Notes: generated from the sequence alone by a model not told the origin. Numbered from the stretch's first letter, positions 1-5,585 are shown. The stretch is DNA of 12,371 nucleotides from Fimenecus sp051881395 (GCA_051881395.1 JBJEPU010000088.1:1-12371), one strand, 5' to 3'. Numbers and translations: made by a program.

Positions 1-654
1 CACCAGCATCGTCAGCCCCGAAAAGGCAGGAATGCCGCGCTGTTCGGCGTCCAAAATCAGTTTTGTTTTTTGCGGATTATAAACAATATCCAGCACGCCC
101 GACAAATGCGTAAAGCCGTCTAACGAAAGCGGCGACTGCAAATTGTTCGGGTACATACCCACGGGCGTGGTGTTGACAATTAAATCCGCGTCAAAATGCT
201 TGTCGATATTTTGATAGTTGTTCTCGCCGCTTCGGGAAATCGAAACAATTTCCCGCGCGCCGAGGTCGGAAAGCACCTTTTTTACAGGGAGCGATGCGCC
301 GCCCGTACCCAAAACCAACGCTTTTTTGCCGGCGACCGAAACACCGCTTCGCCGCACAAGATATAAAAATCCGTCATAGTCGGTGTTATCCCCGCGCAAA
401 GTACCGTTCGGCAAAACGGTAATCGTGTTGACCGAGCCTATCGCCTTTGCGTTCTCGGAAATTTCCGCAAGATAGGGCATCACCGCTTTTTTGTAAGGAA
501 TGGTGACATTTAAGCCCTCAAATGTGCCCGAGCGCAGAAAATCGCCCAAATTTTCGGGCGCCACTTCAAACAGCTTGTATTCGTAATCGCCCAAGCACGC
601 GTGAATTTGCGGGGAAAAGCTGTGCCCCAATTTTTCGCCTAATAAACCGTACAT
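1..654 (-). CDS. aroE: Shikimate dehydrogenase, N-terminal part (truncated by window edge)
   Basis: This enzyme performs the NADPH-dependent reduction of 3-dehydroshikimate to shikimate in the cytoplasmic pathway to chorismate and the aromatic amino acids. Reading leftward from ATG at 654, 218 codons stay open to the window edge; family members are about 270-290 residues, so the C-terminus lies outside. Visible hallmarks are the substrate-binding HSFS at residues 11-14, NVTIPYK with the catalytic lysine at about K55, SVNT (74-77), NTDYDG with the partner aspartate D92, the Rossmann glycine motif GTGGAS (116-121) and NTTPVGMYP. All key residues seen are intact. The start is supported by a GGGAG Shine-Dalgarno (plus-strand 663-667) about 8 nt upstream. 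A long hairpin (669-718) lies directly upstream of this ribosome-binding site. The only leftward gene further upstream, the XRE gene, has its own terminator-like hairpin, so aroE probably has its own promoter; a TATAAT-like -10 reads leftward at 761-756 but without a good -35. Confidence 0.95.
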   Translation of the reverse strand, partial: MYGLLGEKLGHSFSPQIHACLGDYEYKLFEVAPENLGDFLRSGTFEGLNVTIPYKKAVMPYLAEISENAKAIGSVNTITVLPNGTLRGDNTDYDGFLYLVRRSGVSVAGKKALVLGTGGASLPVKKVLSDLGAREIVSISRSGENNYQNIDKHFDADLIVNTTPVGMYPNNLQSPLSLDGFTHLSGVLDIVYNPQKTKLILDAEQRGIPAFSGLTMLV

Positions 655-668
655 TTTCTATACTCCCA

Positions 669-718
669 AAACCGAAAACTGCTTTTGTGTTCATCATAAC
701 ACAAAAGCAGTCGGTTTT
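669..718. repeat. Long inverted repeat (hairpin) in the aroE leader
   Basis: A 13-bp perfect stem (679-691 with 698-710) has a 6-nt loop (catcat). It is extended after a 3-nt bulge by a further 7 bp (669-675 with 711-717). It lies 2 nt upstream of the aroE Shine-Dalgarno on the leftward transcript. No clean T-tract follows on the minus strand, so it is not a typical terminator for leftward transcription. It could be a leader hairpin affecting aroE expression or another dispersed hairpin element. Confidence 0.6.
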
Positions 719-851
719 ACAGTATTTTTTTGCTTTTTGCGCGTTTTTGACAAAAATTATACAAGTTTTGAAAATGAGATACGGTATAAACGCCCCTGCA
801 AATCGGGATTTGTCTATCCAATCATAGGGGCGGTCGACCTCGGCCGCCCGA

Positions 852-933
852 TTGTCATTCTGAGCCGATAGGCGAAGAATCCCTTTTTGAATACATTCGT
901 TTTTGAGATTCTTCACTTCGTTCAGAATGACAA
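852..933. repeat. Family A inverted-repeat element, copy 1
   Basis: The 12-nt perfect terminal arms TTGTCATTCTGA (852-863) and TCAGAATGACAA (922-933) enclose a second inner pair, GAAGAATC (874-881) with GATTCTTC (907-914). The whole 82-nt unit can fold into one hairpin. It is followed by the linker AAATTTGGGTTTGTACGCG, shared with copy 2. Confidence 0.8.
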
Positions 934-976
934 ATTTGGGTTTGTACGCGTAGTGGCGGGTCTCCGCACCCGCCGA

Positions 977-1066
977 TTGTCATTCTGAGCCGTTAGGCGA
1001 AGAATCTCGTTTTGATATTGCTATTTTGAGGAGTTTTGAGATCCTTCGCTTCGCTCAGGATGACAA
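977..1066. repeat. Family A inverted-repeat element, copy 2
   Basis: The 14-nt arms TTGTCATTCTGAGC (977-990) and GCTCAGGATGACAA (1053-1066) differ by one base that still allows G-T pairing. An inner pair, GAAGAATCTC with GAGATCCTTC, continues the stem. It is 90 nt long and is followed by AAATTGGGGTTTGTACGCG, as after copy 1. Confidence 0.8.
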
Positions 1067-1318
1067 ATTGGGGTTTGTACGCGTAGTGGCGGGCTTCCAC
1101 GCCCGCCCGTGGTTTTTGATGTAATTCTGCGGAACGGTCAAGACCGTTCCCTACGCGCACGAATTACAAATTGTGCGTAGGGGTCGGCGTCTCGACGACC
1201 CGTTGTGGGGGCGGGTCTCTGCGCCCGCCCGTAAGATTTGATGTAATTTCGCGGAACGCGTCTCCGGTCGTTCCCTACTCGTAGGGGCGGGTCTTATGCG
1301 CCCGTCCGTGGATTTTGA

Positions 1319-1360
1319 TATAATTTTACGGAACGGTTTTAACCGTTCCGTAAAATTATA
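1319..1360. repeat. Perfect 20-bp inverted repeat (family C)
   Basis: Left arm 1319-1338 and right arm 1341-1360 are exact reverse complements over 20 bp with a 2-nt centre. The core is the same GGAACGGTT/AACCGTTCC hairpin found in the other family C units, but here the palindrome extends into flanking AT-rich sequence. It lies directly beyond the XRE terminator hairpin, so the two are stacked. Confidence 0.8.
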
Positions 1361-1393
1361 AACGGGAAACACGGCCTTTTCGTGTATCCCGTT
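1361..1393 (-). terminator. Probable terminator of the XRE gene
   Basis: On the leftward transcript a 13-bp stem with one mismatch (1393-1381 with 1373-1361) starts at the stop codon of the XRE gene, has a 7-nt A-rich loop, and is followed by TATAATTTT. This is a reasonable Rho-independent terminator with an imperfect U-tract. Confidence 0.55.
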
Positions 1394-1620
1394 CAAGCTT
1401 TGCGTTTTTTGGGGGCGGTTTGGTCGTCTGTTCGATTTAAAATATAATCGGTGGAAACATCATAAAAATCTGCCAAACGAATGAGGATTTCGGTCGGAAT
1501 ATCGAGCACACCGCGCTCGTAATCGCTGTATACCCGCTGACTGCACAGCAAAATTTCGCCCATTTCCCGCTGAGTTAAATCTCTGTCCTCCCGCAAATCA
1601 CGAATTCGTCTGTAAAACAC
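1393..1620 (-). CDS. Small XRE-family helix-turn-helix transcriptional regulator
   Basis: This 75-residue protein is essentially a single Cro/C1-type helix-turn-helix domain, residues about 4-62. The pattern TQREMGEIL, then SQRVYSDYERG, then IPTEILIRLADFYDVSTDYIL matches helices 2 to 5 of this family. A short basic tail follows (KKRK). There is no ligand-binding or peptidase domain, so it is probably a simple DNA-binding repressor that dimerises. The start is GTG at 1620, supported by a GGGGCGGTGA Shine-Dalgarno-like stretch; the same rare form precedes hrcA in this window. It is divergent from the LRR/dockerin gene. The 168-nt gap between them holds a palindrome, TTTTAGCGGA-N3-TCCGCTAAAA, plus a half site, which are the obvious candidate binding sites. 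The regulatory link is inference; the domain call is firm. Confidence 0.88.
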   Translation of the reverse strand: MFYRRIRDLREDRDLTQREMGEILLCSQRVYSDYERGVLDIPTEILIRLADFYDVSTDYILNRTDDQTAPKKRKA

Positions 1621-1657
1621 ACAATCACCGCCCCGTATAGTATGCCCTTATTATATG

Positions 1658-1666
1658 TTTAGCGGA
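1658..1666 (+). promoter_or_regulatory. Candidate operator half site (TTTAGCGGA)
   Basis: TTTAGCGGA repeats the left arm of the palindrome at 1682-1704. Its first base lies 24 nt upstream of the first base of that palindrome. It is closer to the XRE start, so it could serve autoregulation. The only support is its identity with the palindrome arm. Confidence 0.45.
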
Positions 1667-1676
1667 TAATACACTA

Positions 1677-1705
1677 TTGACTTTTAGCGGAAAATCCGCT
1701 AAAAT
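1677..1705 (+). promoter_or_regulatory. Sigma-A-type promoter of the LRR/dockerin gene with embedded operator
   Basis: TTGACT (1677-1682), a 17-nt spacer and TAAAAT (1700-1705) form a near-consensus vegetative promoter pointing rightward. The palindrome TTTTAGCGGA-N3-TCCGCTAAAA (1682-1704) fills the spacer and overlaps the -35 end and most of the -10. A protein bound there should exclude RNA polymerase. The divergent XRE protein is the natural candidate ligand. Promoter and palindrome are seen directly; the repression model is inferred. Confidence 0.75.
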
Positions 1706-1744
1706 GTGTAAAAAAGAGCCTTCGCCTGTGCCGGAAAGCTTTTT

Positions 1745-1768
1745 TTCGACCACATGGCGATGGTCGAA
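1745..1768 (+). promoter_or_regulatory. 5'-UTR hairpin just upstream of the LRR gene ribosome-binding site
   Basis: TTCGACCA (1745-1752) and TGGTCGAA (1761-1768) form an 8-bp stem with an 8-nt loop, 6 nt before the AAGGAG at 1775-1780. It could protect the leader or modulate translation. It does not match a riboswitch class I know. Confidence 0.45.
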
Positions 1769-1788
1769 TTTATAAAGGAGAGAGAAAA

Positions 1789-3576
1789 ATGAAAACCAAA
1801 ACCAAAAGAATTTTTATCGTATTGCTAGTATGTATTTTGATTTTGTCGGCAGTACCCATAACCGCATCGGCGGATCTTACAGGTGAACCTCCTTCAGTAT
1901 ATGTGACCGTAGGAGATTATGTAATTGGATATTATGAGAACGACAAAGACGATATTTATATTTCTAAATATCTTGGAACCGACACAAACATAGTCATTCC
2001 GGAAGAATTAGGCGGCTACAAAATTTGTGGGATTGGCTATGACGCATTTTATCATTGCACCTCAATTACAAGCGTTACGATTCCGAACAGCATAACATAT
2101 ATTGGTCCTTATGCATTTTCCGGTTGCACTGCACTTACAAGTATCGTCATCCCCGACAGTGTAATAAGGATCGGCCGGCGTGCATTTAAGGGCTGCACCT
2201 CGCTGACAAATATATCCATTCCCGACAGCATGACATATATCGGCGACGATGCATTTTATGACACTGCTTATTATAACAATGAAAGCAATTGGAAAAATGA
2301 TATTCTCTATATCGGCAATCACTTAATCAAAGCAAAAAATACATACAGTGGTGCATGCACCGTTAAAGCCGATACAAAAACAATAGCTGACGAAGCGTTT
2401 TACAACTGTTCTTTGCTCACAAGTATTACCATTCCGAACAGCGTGATGAATATCGGCTATAGTACATTTTACAACTGTACTTCGCTTACAAGCGTTACAC
2501 TTTCTGAAAACATAACGAGCATCGGCTATGAGACATTTGAAGATTGCGCCTCGCTTACAAGCATTACCATTCCGAACAGCGTGACGAGTATTGGCAGTTA
2601 CGCGTTTTCCGGTTGCACTTCGCTTACCAATATCCCCATACCGGACAGTGTGACATATATTGGCGGTAGTGCATTTCAGGATTGCACCGCGCTTGCAAGC
2701 ATCACCATTCCAAACAGCGTGACATATATTGGCGGTAGTGCATTTCAGGATTGCACCGCGCTTGCAAGCATCACCATTCCAAACAGCGTGACGGAAATCG
2801 GCAGTTATGCATTTCGAAATTGCTCTTCGCTTACAAGCATCAACATTCCGGACAGCGTAACGAGTATTGACGATGCTACATTTTCTAATTGCACCTCGCT
2901 GACCAGCATCACGATACCTGACAGCGTAACGAGTATCGACAGGTATGCATTTAAAGATTCCAGTTTGACAACTATCTACGGTTATGCAGGTTCTTATGTC
3001 GAAACCTTTGCAAGTGAAAACGGATATACTTTTATTGCCCTGCAAAAATTGACCGACACGAAAACAGGGGTTTCCGTCGGAGAAGGCAGTTTCGGAAACT
3101 TCGCTGAAAACACAGCTTTAAATGTAGAAAAACTGTCAGCAGAAGAAAACGCAATTACATATGATATTACTTTAACCGTGAACGGTGAAATCGCACAACC
3201 CGCAAACGCGGTCACGGTGAAAATCCCCGTGCCCGAAGCAATGGACGGTGCGCAATGCAAGGTCTACCGCCAAGAAACGGACGGAACCTATACCGATATG
3301 CACGCAATCTATCAAAATGGCTATATGGTATTCACCACCGACCATTTCAGCACCTATATTTTGACAACGCAACGGTTGGGGATTGTCCTCGGCGATGTAA
3401 ACGGCGACGACAAAATCAACGCGGTAGATGCGCGTTGGGTGTTGCAGGCGGCGTCGGGTGCACGTACATTTGACGCCACCCAAACCGCCGCGGCAGATGT
3501 CAACGGCGACGGCAAAATTAACGCCGTGGATGCCCGCTGGATTTTGCAGGCGGCAAGCGGTGCGAGAGTGCTGTAA
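1789..3576 (+). CDS. Secreted BspA-like leucine-rich-repeat protein with C-terminal dockerin-like module
   Basis: This 595-residue exported protein has a signal peptide at residues 1-28 (basic KTKTKR, hydrophobic core, ASA cleavage site). Residues about 60-420 are some 13 LRR_5/BspA-type repeats of 23 residues, with consensus ITIPNSVTSIGSYAFSGCTS. They are interrupted near residues 150-200 by a longer non-repeat insert containing WKNDILYIGNHLIKA, which I recall as common in clostridial members. Residues about 425-530 form a beta-rich domain of unknown function. Residues 535-595 hold two nearly identical calcium-loop segments, DVNGDDKIN and DVNGDGKIN, each followed by AVDARW(V/I)LQAASGAR; this matches the type I dockerin pattern. 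LRR_5 proteins usually mediate adhesion or protein binding, and dockerins bind cohesins on scaffoldins, so it is probably displayed on the cell surface or a cellulosome-like complex. ATG 1789 has AAGGAG 8 nt upstream. Two adjacent repeats are identical at DNA level (2650-2787). No cohesin is visible in this window. Confidence 0.92.
   Translation: MKTKTKRIFIVLLVCILILSAVPITASADLTGEPPSVYVTVGDYVIGYYENDKDDIYISKYLGTDTNIVIPEELGGYKICGIGYDAFYHCTSITSVTIPNSITYIGPYAFSGCTALTSIVIPDSVIRIGRRAFKGCTSLTNISIPDSMTYIGDDAFYDTAYYNNESNWKNDILYIGNHLIKAKNTYSGACTVKADTKTIADEAFYNCSLLTSITIPNSVMNIGYSTFYNCTSLTSVTLSENITSIGYETFEDCASLTSITIPNSVTSIGSYAFSGCTSLTNIPIPDSVTYIGGSAFQDCTALASITIPNSVTYIGGSAFQDCTALASITIPNSVTEIGSYAFRNCSSLTSINIPDSVTSIDDATFSNCTSLTSITIPDSVTSIDRYAFKDSSLTTIYGYAGSYVETFASENGYTFIALQKLTDTKTGVSVGEGSFGNFAENTALNVEKLSAEENAITYDITLTVNGEIAQPANAVTVKIPVPEAMDGAQCKVYRQETDGTYTDMHAIYQNGYMVFTTDHFSTYILTTQRLGIVLGDVNGDDKINAVDARWVLQAASGARTFDATQTAAADVNGDGKINAVDARWILQAASGARVL
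2650..2792 (+). repeat. Exact 69-bp tandem duplication within the LRR gene
   Basis: The segment beginning at 2650 is repeated without any difference from 2719. Identity at a 69-nt period runs through 2792 (74 matching positions). It encodes two identical 23-residue repeats beginning VTYIGGSAFQDC. Neighbouring LRR units differ at many positions, so this copy is a recent duplication. Confidence 0.95.
3391..3573 (+). other. Dockerin-like calcium-binding repeat pair (protein domain)
   Basis: The last 61 codons of the LRR gene encode two 20-odd-residue segments. Each has Asp/Asn calcium ligands at positions 1, 3 and 5 (DVNGD) and a conserved AVDARW helix start. The two halves share nearly all residues at the protein level (KINAVDARW-V/I-LQAASGAR), as in type I dockerins. 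The usual second-loop Asp at position 12 is present as VDA. Confidence 0.82.
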
Positions 3577-3595
3577 ATAGACTTTTAGTTTGTAT

Positions 3596-3685
3596 TTGTC
3601 ATCCTGAGCGTAGCGAAGGATCTCAAACAGCACCAAGTAAAAATGTGCGAAACGAGATTCTTCGCCTGACGGCTCAGAATGACAA
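3596..3685. repeat. Family A inverted-repeat element, copy 3
   Basis: TTGTCATCCTGAGC (3596-3609) and GCTCAGAATGACAA (3672-3685) form the arms, with one G-T-compatible difference. The inner GAAGGATCTC and GAGATTCTTC extend the stem. It starts 20 nt after the LRR stop codon, so it may also act as that gene's transcription end. Its left half is nearly identical to the partial copy at the right edge of the window. Confidence 0.8.
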
Positions 3686-4020
3686 GCGGGCGGGCGAACA
3701 CCGCGTGATTTGATATGATTTCGCGGAACGGGCAGGACCGTTCCCTACGCACGAAATGCGTTTTCAGGGTAGGGCGGGAGCTTGCTCCCGCCGTTTTGTA
3801 TCTCTCGCAAAAAGGATTTTTACCGGTGATTTTTGTCGCGAACAATGCTCCCATCGCGCAGAAACCATTCTTTTGAACAGAAAAAACAAACGCGGCGGGG
3901 GCAAGCCCCGCCCTACCGATAAACCAATTTGCATTGTGAAAAAATTACGGGGCGCCGAGTCGACGCCCCCTACGCACGCATTGCATTTTTATTTTTCAAT
4001 CAGAACGGTACGACCGTTCC
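3686..4020. repeat. Second cluster of GC-rich hairpin modules (gene-free)
   Basis: The rest of the LRR-dnaJ gap carries no convincing gene. It contains a family C unit (3709-3750), a 9-bp perfect hairpin GGCGGGAGC-tt-GCTCCCGCC (3773-3792), GGCGGGG/CCCCGCC (3894-3912), GGGGCG/CGCCCC (3949-3969) and GAACGGT-acg-ACCGTTC (4003-4019). Several are followed by CTACGCACG or CTACCG. These are the same kinds of module as at 827-1360. Confidence 0.75.
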
Positions 4021-4059
4021 GTCAAATACTGTAAAACAATCCGCTTTGTGGGCATACAT

Positions 4060-4106
4060 ACAAATCGGACTGTATAGGCAAATGCTATACAGTCCGATTT
4101 GTTTTT
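4060..4106. terminator. Strong hairpin terminator downstream of dnaJ (probably bidirectional)
   Basis: An 18-bp perfect stem (4060-4077 with 4085-4102) has a 7-nt loop. On the plus strand it is followed by a run of T (4102-4106). On the leftward transcript the stem is followed by ATGTATG, with only weak U content. It ends the dnaJ operon by position and could stop rightward readthrough from the LRR side. Confidence 0.7.
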
Positions 4107-4133
4107 ATCGCTCCGCCGTTTTGGTGCGACGGT

Positions 4134-5282
4134 TTATTTTTTCTTTTTTCCGAAAAAGCCTTTTTTCTCTTCCTCGTTTTTGCCGATATGCGCCGTTTCA
4201 TTGCCGAGGGCTTTGTCGAGCTCCAACAGCAAGCGTTTTTGCTCTGCATTCAAATCACGCGGCACATCGACAATCACGCGCACCAGCTGGTCGCCGCGCC
4301 CCCGGTTATTGAGGCTCTGAATGCCGCGTTCGCGCATTTTAAAGACATCGCCGGACTGCGTACCGGGGTGAATACTGTATTTCACCTTGCCGTCGAGCGT
4401 AGGCACTTCCAATTCACAGCCGAGTGCCGCCGCGGCATAGCTGATATGCATTTCCACCCAAACATTGTAGCCGTCGCGCTCAAAAATCGGATGCGGACGC
4501 ACATTGACCGCCACGCGCAAATCACCCGCAGGACCGCCGTTCGCGCCCTTATTGCCCTGACCGCGCACATTGATGACCTGTCGATCATCAATCCCGGCGG
4601 GAAGCTTGACTTTTATCTTTGCGGGCTTGCGTACAAGTCCCGCCCCGCGGCATTTTTTACAGGGATTGTCAATAATCGTACCCTTGCCGCCGCATCGTGA
4701 GCACGCTTTTTGCGTTTGAATGACGCCGAACGGCGTGCGCTGTTGCGAGGTGACCTGTCCCCTGCCGCCGCAATCCGGACAGGTTTTGGGCGAAGAGCCC
4801 GCCGCCGCGCCGCTGCCGTGACATTCGTCGCAGACTTCAATTCTGCGGAATTCCACCTCACGCTCACAGCCCTTTGCCGCCTCTTCAAATGAAACGGTCA
4901 CGCTTGCCTGTGCGTCACTGCCGCGCTGGGGCGCATTCGGATTGCTGCCGCCGCCGAAGCCGCCGCCGAAAAAGCTGTTGAAAATATCGCCGAGGTCAAA
5001 ATCCATACCGCCGAAACCGCCGCCGTAGCCGCCCTGCCCTGCACCGTAGTTCGGGTCCACACCTGCGTGGCCGAAACGGTCATATTTCGCCTTTTTCTCT
5101 GCATCGGACAGCACTTCGTAGGCTTCATTCGCCTCTTTGAATTTTTCCTCTGCTTCCTTGTCGCCGGGGTGCAGGTCGGGGTGATACTGCTTTGCGAGTT
5201 TGCGGTATGCCTTTTTAATTTCGTCCTCCGACGCGCTTTTGTCCACACCGAGGACTTCGTAATAATCTCGTTTTTCTGCCAT
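4134..5282 (-). CDS. dnaJ: Chaperone protein DnaJ (Hsp40)
   Basis: DnaJ stimulates the ATPase of DnaK and delivers unfolded clients to it in the cytoplasm. The 382-residue protein has full type I architecture. The J domain spans residues about 5-70, with YHPD and the HPD triad at 34-36. A Gly/Phe-rich linker covers about 75-120. Four zinc-binding repeats follow: CDECHGSG, CPDCGGRG, CSRCGGKG and CKKCRGAG. The two-part client-binding C-terminal domain completes the protein. The tail ends in GFFGKKKK, more basic than usual. Length is normal for the family. ATG 5282 has a GGGAG Shine-Dalgarno about 8 nt upstream. It is the last gene of the hrcA operon and is separated from dnaK by 353 nt holding a large folded element (5307-5584). 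No CIRCE or clear promoter lies before it, so it probably depends on readthrough from dnaK. The prmA-like gene that follows dnaJ in Bacillus is absent here. Confidence 0.98.
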   Translation of the reverse strand: MAEKRDYYEVLGVDKSASEDEIKKAYRKLAKQYHPDLHPGDKEAEEKFKEANEAYEVLSDAEKKAKYDRFGHAGVDPNYGAGQGGYGGGFGGMDFDLGDIFNSFFGGGFGGGSNPNAPQRGSDAQASVTVSFEEAAKGCEREVEFRRIEVCDECHGSGAAAGSSPKTCPDCGGRGQVTSQQRTPFGVIQTQKACSRCGGKGTIIDNPCKKCRGAGLVRKPAKIKVKLPAGIDDRQVINVRGQGNKGANGGPAGDLRVAVNVRPHPIFERDGYNVWVEMHISYAAAALGCELEVPTLDGKVKYSIHPGTQSGDVFKMRERGIQSLNNRGRGDQLVRVIVDVPRDLNAEQKRLLLELDKALGNETAHIGKNEEEKKGFFGKKKK

Positions 5283-5306
5283 ATAAGTAACTCCCTATAA
5301 TCGGGT

Positions 5307-5584
5307 TAAGGTGAGGGAAGTCGAACACAATATGCCGAAAATTTGATATTACGGCGTATTTTCACTTTTTCACCGTTGTCGGGCGTCAGCCCGACTGCCG
5401 CTTCAAAAGCAAAAATCCATCCGTACTCTCTGCATTTTCGGTGCAGAGCAGTTTAAAACGAGTAGATTTTCGTTTGAACAAGGCATAAAATCGCTGCCAT
5501 ACTGCCGTATGGCGAGATTTTTAACGCAGTTCAAGCGGAAATATACCGTTTTAAACCATATCGGGTTCGACTTTCCTCACCTTA
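5307..5584. repeat. 278-nt multi-hairpin inverted-repeat element between dnaK and dnaJ
   Basis: Terminal arms 5307-5326 and 5565-5584 are reverse complements over 20 nt with one mismatch (TAAGGTGAGG...CCTCACCTTA). Inside are nested or successive stems: TATGCCG with CGGCGTA (5331-5357), GTCGGGC-gtca-GCCCGAC (5378-5395), CTCTGCA with TGCAGAG (5428-5448), and a long imperfect hairpin from 5451 to 5556. That hairpin is built from GTTTAAAACG/CGTTTTAAAC, a TTTGAAC/GTTCAAG helix and CCATAC-tgcc-GTATGG. The closing stem plus several branches looks like either a structured RNA or a MITE-like insertion bordered by TA dinucleotides. No open frame of note runs through it. Confidence 0.8.
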
Positions 5585-5585
5585 T

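Larger units (their letters stand above)
827..1360. repeat. Mosaic array of short inverted-repeat modules (gene-free intergenic region)
   Basis: The region between aroE and the XRE gene carries no convincing gene. It is built from recurring palindromic modules. Family A begins TTGTCATTCTGAGC and ends in its complement (852-933, 977-1066). Family B is a GC-rich hairpin of the form GGCGGG-loop-CCCGCC (827-850, 955-974, 1088-1107, about 1209-1230, 1285-1306). Family C is TTTGATNTAATT followed by a GGAACGGT/ACCGTTCC hairpin, ending CCTACGC or similar (1115-1156, 1237-1280, 1314-1360). A-to-B junctions share the linker GGGTTTGTACGCGTAGT. The layout is REP/BIME-like: modules recur in a similar order but with sequence divergence. 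The small ORFs that cross it are artefacts of the repeats. Confidence 0.85.

Noticed and set aside
747..775. TTGACA at 747-752 as a rightward promoter
   Set aside because: At 16-18 nt spacing no acceptable -10 exists (GAAAAT at best) and no gene follows on that strand.
522..1396. Small ORFs across the repeat array (522-827 plus, 566-916 minus, 1151-1396 minus)
   Set aside because: They run through palindromic repeats or the aroE coding region in the wrong frame, lack Shine-Dalgarno sites, and resemble no protein.
1745..1790. Fluoride-riboswitch-like GGCGATGG in the LRR leader
   Set aside because: Only this short motif matches. The downstream pseudoknot and stem sequences are missing and the regulated gene is not an exporter.
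2040..2960. CRISPR-like regular repetition
   Set aside because: The period is 69 nt (23 codons), it is in frame within a gene, and there are no unique spacers; it is a protein repeat.
2062..3260. Long antisense open frames across the LRR gene (for example 2323-3045 minus)
   Set aside because: They arise from the 69-nt repeat period, which keeps the complementary frame free of stops. Their proteins are Cys/Arg-rich repeats of the antisense consensus with no ribosome-binding site.
3255..4312. Small ORFs between the LRR gene and dnaJ and over their ends
   Set aside because: They are composed of hairpin repeats or shadow frames of the dockerin segment and dnaJ.
4188..5300. Rightward and other-frame ORFs opposite or within dnaJ
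   Set aside because: dnaJ is unambiguous and complete in its own frame; the others have no family resemblance.
5561..5584. GGTTCGAC followed by CCTCACC, resembling the 3' end of a tRNA or tmRNA
   Set aside because: No acceptor partner, anticodon arm or CCA is present, and the same sequence is the complement of the element's other end, so it is explained by the inverted repeat.
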